A stretch of 64,000 nucleotides of DNA from Ceratobasidium sp. AG-K (taxonomy: Eukaryota > Basidiomycota > Agaricomycetes > Cantharellales > Ceratobasidiaceae). Shown here one piece after another: positions 9,592 through 22,290 of this stretch; the stretch's first letter is position 1, and each line of letters begins with the position of its first letter. The notes under the pieces were generated by a model, which was not told the DNA's origin, searched no databases, and saw only the letters and a program-made list of their open reading frames with translations. Location: NCBI GenBank assembly GCA_037039685.1, contig JAWNGF010000001.1, positions 9,486,001 to 9,550,000 of the forward strand, given 5' to 3'. The translations under genes and the position numbers were made by a program.

Positions 9592-10603
9592 ACGCTTGGG
9601 GATTTAGGCGTTGGAGGGGCTACGACTGTCACGGGAGGAAGCCTTAGCGTCCTCGGTTTGGTTCAGTCGTCTCAGGCTAACGTCGCTCAGCTGAAGAATG
9701 CCATCGCCCCTTTTGTCTCATGGCTAGTGGAGCAAGGGGTCATCCTGTCTGACCTAGAACATCTAGCAGACGGGAACCCGATTTATACTAGTTACCCAAG
9801 CTGGTATAGCCTTTTTACCCAAACTCTCGCGACTTCAGCGGCTCCTGCAGGAATCGAAGGTGGCATCAAGTCGCGACTAATTCCCAAGTATTATCACGAG
9901 TCAGATCCAGAAGGATTAGCCAATATTCTACTTCAAAATCCCAGCGCCTTGACGATCCTTGGCATGGCTGGGCCGTGGCGTTTTGCAAAGGAGCATGCTG
10001 GAGCGGCCCAGCATACAAGCGTCAATCCGGTTTGGGTAAGAGGTTCAATACCATGTCGATTTCCAATAAAGCTGTTTACTGATCGTGTCTACGCCTCGGT
10101 AGTATGATTCCTTGTGGCACGTAATCTCCGGAGATGCTACTGTTCAAAGTCTGCGCGAATACGCCAAGGATGGTGGAGTGTACTTTGGGGAGGTAGGCGC
10201 TCTCCATTCATTCGTATTATTACCCTCGAACTTATCCTTACTTCTTCCAAATCAGTCCGATGTGAGCGAGCCGGACGCCGCCAATGCTTACTGGGGAACG
10301 AATTACCCTACTTTGCTTGAAATCAAGCGTAAATGGGATCCACTCAACGCTTTTCAAGTCTGGCACGGCGTTGGATCTCCCACTTTGGGGAATACCAGTG
10401 ATGAGGCTTGCGCTTGAATAGAATTCAGTCATGGTCGTTGTGCCAAAAGCTTGCACATGTAACCACAGTTTTACTAGTTTATACAATTGCTCATCCATGT
10501 AAACTCATAAGCTGGCCTGATGGTCAATCACCGTGTTAAGACTAATAACCTTCTGAATAGCCCTTTCGTCGGGATTCTATTAAGATATCAGCCTCCTTCG
10601 TTG

Positions 10604-11848
10604 CTAAGCCGGAATATCGACACGCACCAAGACATCATCCATCATATAGATGAACCCCCTATCCGTTCCTAACTTATAGAGAACTTCATCCCTAATATAT
10701 GCGTGCATATCTCGTTCATAGTTGAGCAAGTCGATGTAAAATATGTATGGCCACAGTTGTGAACGGAAATCGTCAATATCCAGAATACACTGAACAACAG
10801 ATAGATGCGGATCAGGGGTCGGGCGGTCACTTTGGGCCTTCAGAAGAAACCTCGCAAGATCTTCCTTGTTCTTCATGTGCTTAGGAACCTACAAGCAAGG
10901 TTAAGGACAATTTCTTCGTCCAGAAAGCACCTATCAAATACCCATGGACTATTGAGGAACTACGAACATTACCCTGTCAAAAAATTACTCCTATAGACAA
11001 CTTGAATAGACTTACCGCACTCTGATCGCAAAGCAAACTTGAGTCTTTTACCAACTTTGCAGCACCGTCCCCCCAGACAAGTACGATGCGTTTGCTACTC
11101 TGGATGTATGCGCCAAGAGCTTCCGTTTGAACCATAGCGCTAGGCACCAGCATATCATGAAAAAACGATTGAAATAATCCAAGTAAATTTTCATAGTCCT
11201 CTTGCATATCAAAAAAGTGCTGGCAACTGGAAACAAAATTAGTATCAATCAAAGAGATTGACAATAAAACACGAACTGGATGATAAGCACTTCGCCAGGA
11301 TGATTGTGCATGAATTTCTTAACAGGCTCCAACATTGTGAAGACATCGAGGCGTGATATGAGAGCATGGGTGAACTTGTATTCGCCGCCGACCTTGGCGA
11401 TACGCAGATCAAAATAGCGTATCCCAGCGGCAAGTTGCTCTAGCACCAATCACGCCCTTGTAGCAATGAACCCGCAAAAAAATTAGAAACAGACTTACCT
11501 TCCAAAGAGAGCCTCTGGGTCACAGCCCAATTTCGAGCAATACCCCTAAATTACAAAGCGCAGCACCGCAGTATCAGAACTGCCCCGTTACAGCTTCCCG
11601 CCCTGCGAGTTGAATGGAAATGGTACACACCTGACCACAGATTGAGCCCACATACCCCTAGTACTAGCGTCCGCATCTGGACCCCATTCGGTAGGCAGCC
11701 TAACTCCTTTGATGGCGTAAGACTCGGAGAGGCAATCAAAAGTAATGGGAGAGTCGTGTGATCCAGGAATGAAGATTTCGCTTAGCTTCCGCTGGCAAAT
11801 GAATGGGAAAAGATCGGCCATCCAAGTCGCGGGATTAATTTGAACCAT
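10604..11848 (-). CDS. PI-specific phospholipase C X-domain protein (PLCXD type)
   Basis: Exons (minus strand) 11631-11848, 11499-11545, 11273-11439, 11016-11219, 10942-10959 and 10604-10888; 312 aa. The X-domain hallmarks are present: GSHDS with the first catalytic His, GIRYFDLR with the substrate-binding Arg, and FTHAL with the second catalytic His. There is no EF-hand, Y or C2 domain, as in PLCXD and bacterial-type enzymes. These cleave phosphatidylinositol head groups or related glycerophosphodiesters; the substrate cannot be told from sequence. The 18-nt exon 10942-10959 codes for FLNSPW and is needed to keep frame. The exon 3/4 junction (IIQF-HFF) is my best choice among two. The start at 11848 gives the domain almost immediately; no signal peptide is visible. 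Confidence 0.85.
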
Positions 11849-12564
11849 TTTGAGATCGCTAGAAGTTGAGTCCCAGAATAATGCAGGCAGCTATCCCAGC
11901 ACGCACGCGTCTTATACGCGAGAAGAGAACAACGTGTATGTATTGGAAAAGGAGGAAGTCATCGTATCGCCGATCACTGTCAGCTGCGCCAGGCACAGAG
12001 CCACCATGACAGGTGGCTGTCTTCTAGCTAGCGCCTCGTATGGTAGTAGTATACCTCTATTTGAATCAGGTCTTCTTTGTATTTTAAGTAATGTATAGGT
12101 ACATACCAAGATCGCCGATGACGGTGCGCCGTGCCTATCCGGGAGCCGAATACAGTTATCACATGCTGAGGTATTTCTCGCAACGTTCGGGCCTCGAGGC
12201 CCGGTACACACGTTCTCCGGTAATTGGTGCCGGTAATTGGTAAACGCAAACGGGAAAGCGACTGTGCTCGAGCATAATTTTCGTTTGGAAGAAATAAACT
12301 AACCCTGGAGTACAGTTATCAACGTTCACGAATTTGCTGGCGACTTGGACAGCTGGCGCGCACCATTATTCACATGCGAGGCTGACGTCCGACCACCAAA
12401 TGCTGGATCAATTCACAATCTAAATTACCATAAGCAAGAGTCAAGCCATCAAAAGATCTAATACATTGTTCTATTTCATTCGTAAGCGCTACCGATACAA
12501 CAAGACAAGATAAAACATAGCTGTCCAAGGTATCATAACCTCATACAAGATTCATCGCAAAATT
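11849..12564. other. Intergenic region between PI-PLC and PLP decarboxylase genes
   Basis: No coding exon recognised on either strand. A 12-nt direct repeat (GGTAATTGGT type) occurs at about 12218-12241. The decarboxylase gene ends at 12565 on the minus strand, so this region holds its 3' flank and the PLC promoter. Confidence 0.45.
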
Positions 12565-15500
12565 TTAGTGATGCCCGTTCCAATCCATCTGACTTGGCTC
12601 CTCGTAAAACCGCGCGCCATGTTTCGGGTCCTCGGGCATAAACTGGCGCGTCGCCGCCAAACGCTGCTCGAGCGTCAGCTTGCTCACGTCGGTGTACTTG
12701 GCGTGCAATCCGTGCGGATCGGGATTGGCGTTGAGCTCGACCGAGTCGGCGTAGACCATCTCTCCCAGGGTAAGAGTCCCTGAGGCAATAGGGGTTGCGT
12801 CGGTAAAGGACTGAGCAAGTCCGGGTCCGTGTCTGGATACGCGGGCATCGCGGAAGATCTCGACCCTATGTTCGCTACCGGGGGTAAAGAACGAGGGCGT
12901 ATGCGGCGGCAGGATCGGGAGAATGAGATTCTCGCGGAGACGCTTCATGCGTACGACGACACCCTGAGAGAGATCTTTTTCCGAAACGGCGCCACCAGAG
13001 AGCAAGAGCTTGACGCGGTCCGAGGTGAGCTGAACGTTCTTGGAGGTGACCAGCATGTGCTCGATATGCTGCTGGTCCTTGGTGCCGTAGAGGTAAAAGT
13101 GCATGTGGTCGGGATAACTGATACCGAGATACTTCGAGTCTAGCGGTGAGTGCTTGACAACTTGGATGTTTGTGACTTGGAAGTCGGAGGCAATGTACGC
13201 GGGGCTACGATAACAGATGTTAATCTAGGGCAACCGAAATTAATAGCTCTGCTCGCCTCGACCCAGTTCTGGACTCGAATCCCCTGCAAAGCACGCCAGT
13301 AAAGGACCCAGAAAGGATCTCATCGAGCTCGATAGTATCCGCAGTAGCGAGGGTAATGACCGCAGACGGGTCGTTGGCACGGACTGCACGATACACAGCC
13401 ATAATCTCTTCAGGAATCTCACAAGAAAGAATAAGTTGGTGACGATAGTTGGCCATATTGAACATTGGAAGAAGCGAGAGGTATAGCTTGTCGGTGCCCT
13501 GGACGACGAACCGGAACTGGGCAGCGGTGACCGTATTGCGGAATAGACATGTCTGATCACAAACCCCATCAGACCCCAATCTAAATGAAAAAGAAAAGCA
13601 TACCTGAATCTCCTCGTGCGCAATCCGCTTGAATGCATCTGTCACGCTCTTCGTAAAGTTCGACACCGTCGGGAAGGGACTCATTACACAATTCACGAGA
13701 ATATCCAAATCCCGCTCCCCAACGACACCCAACCGGCTCTTCAAATGATCCGCGCAAATACCATACGTCTTTTGATCCATCGTGCTCGACTGGATGAACA
13801 ACGGCTTGTCGTACACCGAGTCCTCGACCTTGGTGACGCTCAGACGCTGGTATATACGAGTGTTGAGATAGTTGGCTTCGACGACATCCCGGTTCGGTTC
13901 CCCGTTGGCGAGCCTAAAGTTACATGCAAACGCGTTAATCGAAAGGTCGGAGACCATCTTGTGGAGTAGAGCCATCGCCTCGTCGTCTCGAGTAAGCTCC
14001 TCGTTGGATCGGTTGACGATGCGGTCTCGAATGTATTCGCGCTGCTTTCGGATGGCTTCTGGGCCTTGGTTTTCACGCTCGGCAGGAATGGGCTTGACCG
14101 GGACGACAATGAGAGACGAGTCGTCCATATCCATCGTAGCCCAATGGGTGTAAATCTGCCGATGAATAAACGTCAATAAATGCCAATAAATCAAGGAGTA
14201 AAGCATGCCTTGGTGCAGCTGAAAAGAGATTCTCCGAGAAGAGACCCATAGCCATACTTGTGCAGTCCAATCACGCGATGGGACATCCACGCCCCAACGG
14301 CGGACGCACCGGGTTTGCTAATAATCGTAAATCAGCCAAGTCCACAGCACTTACAATCTACTCACCTCCCCTCGATCCCGTACACACCCATGCTCTCAGT
14401 TCCATCAGTCTCCTTGTACACGTTCGGATTCGTCCACGTAACGAGGTACCGCATCCGACCATCACGGTAGCAGAGCCCACCCGCCGGATAGGGGATATAC
14501 CCGGACTTGTGAGGATCGATTGTAATTGAATCAGCATACCGCAAATACTCGAGCTGAGAGCGGGTGTAGCTGCTTAGCGCCTGTTCAGGCACGGTCGTCG
14601 TTTCGGGCAAGTCTTGCTTTTCTTCAGGTTCGTGCAGGAACGAGGCGTAGTAGCCGCCCCATGCGGCATCGGCGTGAATGACAAACGAGAGTCCGAGAGA
14701 CCGGTACTTGTCGCGTAGTTCGCAGACACCTTTGATGGGGTCGACGGCGCCGTGTTCGGTCGAACCCATAATGGCAACCACGGCATAAACGGGTTGTTGA
14801 TTTTCGAGGCAGTTTTGGAGTTGCTTGTCGAGCGCCGAGACGTCCATACGTACGTCGATGTCGACTGGGACATCGATGATGTGCTCCGAGCCGATCCCAG
14901 TGACAGCTACGATTGATGGCTCAGGAATACTCAGGATCCGAAATTCAATAGACTCACCAGCACCCTTGGGCCACGAATAATGTTTGGTCGTGCCGACGAA
15001 ATACTTGCTAGGTTTAACATCGAACTTCTTCTCGAGGGCATCCTTGCCCAGTGTCTGAATCAGGTACCTATAAATAGCGTAAGCCAAGCCGGGGAAATAC
15101 TGTAGTTGGACCTACTCGTTCAAGGCGTTGGAAACAGCCTGGGAAGAAATGCCAAAATCGTTTTGCAGCCGTTCCGGAATGTCGAATACAGTGGCCGGCT
15201 TGAGGTTCATTAACTCCCACGCGGAAGCTTGACTGAATAACTTGACCTCGCCAGTACAAAGCTCGATCGTAAAGGTATCACGGACAAAGTCTAGCGGTGC
15301 ACCGGGCTCGAGCGCACAGGCCAGCGAAAGAGGATAGAATTTCAAGTTTCGTGCTAAACAGAGTTATATTAGTTTGGCCAAGCCGGATATGATCGGGGAC
15401 CAGAAGCTCACCGGCCCTGTGGTAATTTGATCAAGTCGTCAGGATGCGTCATAGAGCTTGATCGAGATGACATACCACATAGACTCCAAATTTGCGACAG

Positions 15501-16217
15501 ATCCACCGCATGCGATGTGACCCCATGGGCGAGAGCTTCCGGTGTTGGTGGTGTCATACCCTAGCATTTGGCATAGCTGGATGCCTACATCACGCTCGAT
15601 GACGCTCGTGAGGGGGCTTGACTCTGTTGTGACATTGTTGGGGTTCTGTCAAATGTCGTAAGCACTAGAAGGTCGAATGACAGGGCTATTGGACGTACGA
15701 ATAGAGCCGCGGCAAGGTAGCCCATGAGCCCGGGAAGGGAGGTATCCCCATTCATGTGCGCATTGTAACGGGGAGACCAGAACGGAATCGAGTGTTCCGC
15801 AAGTCCGGACGTGAGCTCCTTGAGGGCGCTGTCCATATGGCCAATTTCCTTTTGAAAGACGCTGCTCGCCTGAGTCTCGGCAGAGATGAATGCCTAGAGT
15901 CGAGTGTAAGCGACAGAGCAACGCAATGATAGCCAACTTACGGGATCATCGGGTTGGTACGCCAACCGAGCACGCTCAGTCTGATCAGCCACATATCCTA
16001 GCAGGTCTTTGAGCAACCCGACGTTCTCGGCCTTCGGGCCAAGGAACCAGGCCCCCAAACGGTCGTGACGAGTACCCGAGTCGAGCGTCGTACTCGATTC
16101 GGATGAGGCACTTGAATAACCAGAAAATCCATCGCTTGTCGGGGTCAACGAGGTATTGCTGCTGCTCCCCGAGCTGGATCGCGAGTGAGAGGTGAAAATT
16201 GTTAGAGGGGGAAACAT
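12565..16217 (-). CDS. Large PLP-dependent decarboxylase (tyrosine/aromatic amino-acid decarboxylase type)
   Basis: Exons 15942-16217, 15699-15893, 15476-15645, 15412-15416, 15116-15353, 14366-15067, 14209-14317, 13604-14155, 13263-13552 and 12565-13204; 1058 aa. The first 600 residues are a group II decarboxylase: SPRYNAHMNGDTSLPGLMGY, HADAAWGGYYASF (PLP-contacting Asp) and the Schiff-base lysine in DPHKSGYIPYPAGG. The resemblance is closest to the microbial tyrosine-decarboxylase branch, which makes tyramine-like amines. About 450 further residues form a C-terminal extension that I cannot name; it is colinear and in frame. Two splicing oddities: exon 4 is only 5 nt (GGCCG) and is required to give the conserved MWAARNLKF; intron 14156-14208 has a GC donor (AAG/GCATGC). 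The N-terminus is Ser/Thr-rich with no signal peptide. Confidence 0.85.
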
Positions 16218-18041
16218 GACGAGGCGGTAGAATGGGAGAATAGCGTCGAGTCCAGTTATGTTTTATACACATTGTTGAGTGGATACTTGCGATCGGTTTG
16301 TGCGTCACTCGCTCCATTCGAGGTCACCAACTTGACCATCGCGCAAGACGTAGCCAAAAGCAGCCTCCAAGACGAAAGCCAACGATCAAGAACGAGAGAA
16401 GCGCGAGCGCTGGTTGAATCAATAGAGTTGAAGTGGTGCTTCGTTCAAATACTGTCAAGCATTGATGAGAGCCAATACATGCCGACTCCGCCGAAGAAGA
16501 CGCTACGCTTAGAGCGGGAAAATACATAATAAATGGTTCGTGAAATCATAGTGGCGCACAGAAGTTGGTCCGTGGCTGGGATGGCCATAAGCTATGGAAC
16601 CACCGTGTTGATACCGTCGGAAACATCACGGCAGATTCAAACCCGCAGACTAACTAGACACCCTGCTGCCGCGCTGATACGGTGCCAGCGACGAATGTCG
16701 AGGGCGGAAAAGAATGGGATGGCGCTTAGGATCACGTGGATTTGAAGTAGACCCTGCACGATCGGCGGAATGTGACAGGCTAGGCGATTCAATTGAACTA
16801 GTAAAGCGTCCCCGCATACCAAGCACTTCTTCTGTCGATGGCACTACACACGAGGGGAGGAGCTTGTACACATGTTGTACGGTAGACAACATATCTGTGA
16901 GGGTTGCAATGTACGGCTCCAACAAAGTGACGCTCATGTATGCTTCTCTGAACAGTCTCTTGCCCCATTGCGGCCGTTGAGATCTTGAGCGCCAGCCTTG
17001 GTCTTGGCACACAGCTCTCATTTACTACTCGGGACAGACGACTGCGATCCTCATGGCTCTGACGTTACTTCATTATACGGAATCTTGGGTATGACCTCGT
17101 CCCGTACGGTGGCCGGGCTTCGTTGCGGCCGAGGCTTCGAGCTCAGTCGGGCAACTACAGATCCGCCTCGTCTGCACACTCTGTCTTCCAGCCGGCGGAG
17201 ACAAGCCTCCGCGGAAAAGAATTGCTGCTGAATGACTCGGACGGACGAAGGCTCACCCAGCGCAAAGATCTCAGTCAGAACTTGTGATCGGATCACATGC
17301 ATGCATGCAGCTGGAGGATATGCGTCCCAACTGACGGGTAGGATAGCATCATAAGGCAGTTTACTGAGCTATGACCACACTTTGGAGCGCATTCGGTCCG
17401 TAACCTGGGGTAAAGCATACATTACTGCCCGTGTTAGATATACAGCTCCACTAGCTTTAGCGAGCAGTTCAAGTATTGGGGTTGGTGGGATAGAGGCGAA
17501 AGCAGTGTCTTAGCATTGCGGGCGGCAAGCAAACCTGTACATGTGAGAACGTTGCTGCAAGGCCCATCCCATGATCGATTATGATTATTCGACCCGGGTT
17601 TTCGGTTCACCGCCAATGGAATGGAAGGGATTATAGAGGAGTGATAGCGTTCTTGCCTGGCCTGTATAGAATTGTAGCCCCCAAAGCTTAGCGGCGGAGG
17701 CACTCAATTTTAGCCAAGTACTGCATCATTGTCATGTGACCATGGATTCAAGCCACGTCGTATTCCAATGCTTCGCCGCTACGAATCAATGCCCTCCCCC
17801 ACCGAGTTGCGTCCCGGGTATTATTGGTGATTTGCATCTTTGGGGCCTGTAGCTATGCGAAAATATCATGCATAGATAGGAAAGTTGATATCAGAGCAAG
17901 GTCGCGTACACTCAGTAGGCTGATTGATTTCAGCCAACGGTGACTCGACGGCCAACTGGGATAGCGGATTAAAGATATATAGACCATAAACCAGTAGAAA
18001 AGAAACATCCTCGACCCCTCATCACCGTATTCTTGTTGAGA
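16218..18041. other. Intergenic region; carries part of a duplicated flank
   Basis: No gene recognised. The stretch 17001-17170 resembles 22291-22470 (shared GGCACACAGCTC, CTACTCGG, GATCCTCATG, CGAGGCTTCG blocks in the same order). Each copy lies about 0.9 kb downstream of one of the two related regulator genes, so this is the 3' flank of a segmental duplication. Confidence 0.5.
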
Positions 18042-20275
18042 CTACATGCCAACGACCCGCAAACACGCAAGCCGTAAATCCGACCACCGGGCCGACCGGC
18101 TGAGCGACCAAATGTCGTCTAGAATGCGTACAACGTCATTCCCCACTGTTGCAGTGCGGGAGCATTCGGGCAAGCTGAGCAAGCGGGAACGGATAAAAAA
18201 TTGCGACTCAACATCGCGTGTAGCGATTCCAAGCTGTACGAGGCGCAATTGATCATGAGCAAAAAACCGGGATTCGAGAACGACGCACCATAATCATAGG
18301 CATTATCAAGAACGAGTCTGGGTTCCGCGCTGGTCTAGCACCCTTCACGAGGTCCATAAACTTGCTCTGTGCCCTGGCCACTCGCGCATCGTGAGTATCG
18401 GCACCACATAATCCCTATACACGCGTCAATCAAACACAACACAGGTATACGAGTACAAGCATACCATATAGAGGTAAATAAAAGCCGCCTGGCGCCAACA
18501 CTCTTGTACCACCAGCCGCCCAACGGTTAGAGTGGGATCCGCAGATACGCCAACCACGGACTTGAACCCCAAAATTTCCTCTTCGAGTTCGCTGACAGTT
18601 TCAAGATCCACATATGCTCCAAAATCCTCGAGCAAGCTATTCATCTTTGCGAGTGTGACCACTAGTCGATCCGGAACGCCATACAACCACCTAAAGCCAG
18701 GTCCATTTTCAAGATTAAATAAATCTTCAGTCACGGGAGGCTTAAAGTCAAGGTTGTATCGTAAAAACATGGGTCGACCGGTGAATGTACTCAAGAGAAT
18801 ATCGAGCGTGGCGTAGAATTGGAGACTGACATTGATCGAGACGAGCAAACCTGGGAGATGGATGAGTTCTTGTGGGGGATCAGGGCAGGCACGACGAAAA
18901 ACGGGTGCCGCGAATTGCATTGCAGTTAGGACGTTGGAGAGGGGAGTCAGCTTGACCAGCATCGAGACAAGCTACGTAAAGCGTGAGTCGATTTTACTCA
19001 AGGAACTACTACTTCACGTTACCTCATAGATACTGTCCAGACTCCTAAGCGCCCGTTCCCGATCGATCTCGAGGTCAGGTTGGCGACTTGAGCTAACCAT
19101 CTGCCAATCTTGTTGCATCTGACTCTGCAGGTGGAATATGATGGGCGGCCTGACAAGATCATAGGCCGTTGTCGTGGTGGCCTCTCGTACGACCTGGGAT
19201 GCCATTGTCATTCTCCATCGCGCTTGCTGACCAAGTGAATATCCGCCGAGAACGTACTCTCTTGCCACTGGGGTAATGCGGAGTGGCTCGAATAAGAACC
19301 GAGCCATCCAGAGGGAATCTATTCGGAAGGATTGACGCGTTGTTTCTACGAGGGTAATCATCGACTTACAAGATTGGAGAACGAATGGCACCCAATTGCT
19401 TTGAACTCGGCGATCCAAACTCAGTGGTGCGATCAATACGCCAGTGACGCTCTCCTGGTCCTCTGGAACTACTGGAATGTGATCATGGTCTGGAGGAGGG
19501 GAGTCGAGGATAGCCTGGTCCGAGACTTCGATTTGATCAGGACTTGTCACTTGATCGTCTGTAGGCCGGCCAAGGCTAAATAGAGCGTCAAGAAGACTAG
19601 CTTGTCCGGGAGTCAAAGATTGTTGGACGCGACGTTCGTATGGCGGGGTTCGAACTGCATGTTCGTCGGGTCGAGAAAAACCCTGAGACCGGCTAAATGA
19701 AGACGCGGTAGCGCGCGAAGGACTGCTTGGACTGGGCAATAAATCAGCCAGCGACGGTTCCGCGCTGCCCCAGTCGAGTAAAAAGGGGATGTATGGCATG
19801 TTGTCGGATGCAAGAGAAATACGAGGGCCATCAGAAAATGCAACAGGGGGGCCAGTCCCCGGTGAAATCGGTGAAATAAGTTGCCCCGAGGTGTTTGAGT
19901 ACTTAAGCTGCGCGCTTGAGGTCGGCACCGAGCTGGCTGTCGTAGGTGGAATCGGTGTGAGATCAATTATCTGGATTGATGGTCCCGAGTCGACGCTTCC
20001 AGGGGAGGTTGGTGAACCATCTTGTGGTTGAGCCAGACCCCGAGGTGGATTGGGTTTGGAGGTAAATTCAGGTATTCCTCGGCCATGGCGTTGGGCTGCG
20101 GGGTAACCTTCGCATTTGATACCTGCGTTGCGGCAGCGTCGGCAGGTTGGGCGAGACTGGTCACATTTTTTGTGTCTGCCCGTTCTTCAGCATTTTCTCA
20201 TGAAGGAAAATAAATATAATTTGTTACACACCCAGTCGTGCAATTCAAACAGCCAGTCCCACTGGGATAAGACAT
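18042..20275 (-). CDS. Zn2Cys6 transcription factor with Fungal_trans_2 domain (full-length copy)
   Basis: Exons 20232-20275, 19370-20175, 19023-19318, 18465-18971, 18289-18414 and 18042-18233; 656 aa. The zinc cluster is split by the first intron: exon 1 supplies CLNC, exon 2 supplies HKKCDQSRPTCRRCRNAGIK and C. Together they give C-x2-C-x6-C-x6-C-x2-C-x6-C, the Gal4-type fold. A Ser/Pro-rich linker (residues about 45-260) precedes the regulatory domain (YSLWMARFLFEPLRITP, SLGQQARWRMTMAS, LVVQECWRQAAFIYLYM), typical of Fungal_trans_2 (PF11951) proteins. A nuclear DNA-binding regulator is expected; targets are unknown. A truncated paralogue lies 3.2 kb away at 23435-24520 with the last three exons of identical or near-identical length (510 against 507, 126 and 192 nt). 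Confidence 0.85.
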
Positions 20276-22290
20276 GGATCGGAAACCGTCATCAAAGACG
20301 GGGGTAGCCGAATAATGGGAGCCGGTTTGTCCTCCGTCGGGCACGTGACCCCACATATGCAATGAGCCCCTGGGTCCTACTGCTAGTTCAACGCATCATC
20401 GAGCCTTCCTGTAGCCAGCAGTCATATCTCATAGGACAATATGACAATATTTCTCTCTAATTACAAGACTGTTTGGAACTCCGATCCCATTTCTTGAGCT
20501 ACTGTGGCATCCTCGGAGCTTGTCCGCGTATGCGTGTCGAGCGTCCTTTGGCACAAACTTCTGGGAGGTTTTGCTGTTCCGAAAATCTCTGCAAATATAG
20601 CTAATCCACACTTTTACTGTGGGAACCTGTGCTATACGCCGTGGTACGAGAGATTATTCCTCCAATCTTCGCTGACGACCCATCATTGCCTCCTCGCCAC
20701 ACATACGGATTCCACGGATGCTATCTCGAGACAACCATTTCCGATGGTACTTGCACCTCGAAAAAGCCGTAAAGATCTAAAGTCTGGAACTCAGTTCAGC
20801 TCTCTGACGGGTATCGTTCTTGGAACTTTGGAACCTAGTCCAGCCTCAGTACGCGCATCGCTGGAACAGGCACGCAGTGGTGTGCCAGGAGAGTTTAACC
20901 TCGCTCTACTTACAGGTCGCTCTCGGGACTGCAGTACTAGGGTATATAATGCTACTCTCTGGTGAATTTTAAGGCCGTTCTTTCACTTCTGTCTAAACCC
21001 TACCCTTAGCTCAGTTCAATGCGTCCCACGTTTCTTGCTGAAGTTATTCACTAGCCACCGAGCCGACTCAAATTTCCATAGATCTCAGTCCTGCGCGAAC
21101 AAAAATGCCGATTTGAACGACCCCATTATCTCCCGAGTCCCCCGCTTGGCTGTACGTGGAGTGCTCCAAAATTCCTTGGCATGGGAGCTGTGTCGTGGCA
21201 GAGTATCAGACGTCACCATGACATTGCTTGTTTTATCCAATGTTACTGACCGACAATTTGGAGATCCGTCTACTGATCCGTTGGCTGACCTTGTTGTTCG
21301 AAGAAGGTGGCGTTACAGTAAGGCCGCGCATACAAAGCAGGCTTTGCATTGATATAGTCGTCTATACAGATTCTGCCGCCGTGTCCGCTACGCTTACACA
21401 TCATTTTGGGATCCCCCTTCCGGAACGATTGTTCGTAGGTACGTTTCAAACTCATAACCTAGACGTGAAATAAAATCGGCCAAACTTGACTATGGTGATT
21501 GTATAGTTTTACCCGCGGCTCGAAGTTGGAGACAGGGCCATATTCAGATTGAGTTAAACATCTACATAGGAGCTATAATGTTGACAAAGTCTCCCCGAGA
21601 ACTCGGCTGGTCGTTCTAGTATTTTCGCCCCCCCCCCCCTGGTCGACGGAACAGCTCGATACCACTGTCACTACGTCCCTTAGTACTCCCCTGCTTTATG
21701 GCTGATCGTCTTCACTTCCAACATCTCGCTGTCTTTTCCGGATACCCTTCAGGTACCCAGGAGCTACTTTCATGGGCATACTACTCTAATCCTTCCAGCG
21801 CGCCAGAAAGCTATTGCCGGGTAACCCTTTCCGAGGACCTATGGAACAACTTTATTAGGTATATTCTTCCTTTGGTGGAGCGTATGCGCACCAATCCTCT
21901 GGCTTTCAGCGTTTGATCAAAGTGCTATCATTAGGAATCTTGGATTACTCAGCCACAGCGTCTGAGTGCATCAAGGTCCCATATCAGATTAGATATCGTT
22001 GCTCCTTTCCGCCCAATTCGGATTTTCGAGACGCTTTGCACATTTCTCGGGCCGTTGAGACTGTCCCAACTTACAAAGCGGCTCCTGTTTGCTGATGTCT
22101 GATACGTCCCACTTGCCAACGAATAGACACCGGGGCGTAGCTGAGCTAGGGGTGGGTAAAGCCACAACATAATCGGAATTGGTATCGGCTAAATCGCCCG
22201 TTCAAGAAGTTTGTATGTGCAATGCAAAGTATACGTAACTCTACGGCGTCGACTTGCTAGGCTAGCGAGGCTCTAGTGTCATGAGCGCTT
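20276..22290. other. Gene-poor stretch, no gene recognised
   Basis: The longest open frames are on the plus strand (20504-20965 and 21035-21352). They show no motif I recognise and no consistent splice chain, and may be decayed coding DNA. A run of ten C lies at about 21630. Confidence 0.35.

Larger units (their letters stand above)
1367..10417 (+). pseudogene. FAD-linked (berberine-bridge type) oxidase, interrupted by an LTR retrotransposon
   Basis: Exons 1367-1553, 1630-1689, 1746-2113, 2172-2237, 2318-2633 continuing at 9596-10035, then 10103-10192 and 10256-10417. With the element and one copy of its ACGC target duplication left out, the frame is open for 562 codons. Visible parts: N-terminal signal peptide (MRYIHLAFPAAYALGTCA), PCMH-type FAD-binding domain with the NTGHD motif that carries the flavin-linking His in this family, GGGHSFLSPSLG, RGGGGGTWGV, and a C-terminal BBE segment (NYPTLLEIKRKWDPLNAF). 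Family members oxidise alcohols, sugars or alkaloids with O2, usually secreted. In this assembly a TAG supplied by the LTR (2636-2638) would stop translation after 333 residues and remove the BBE domain. All other splice sites are intact, so inactivation is recent. Confidence 0.88.

Noticed and set aside
20504..20965. Plus-strand open frame of 154 codons
   Set aside because: No recognisable family and no consistent introns; left as possible decayed coding sequence.
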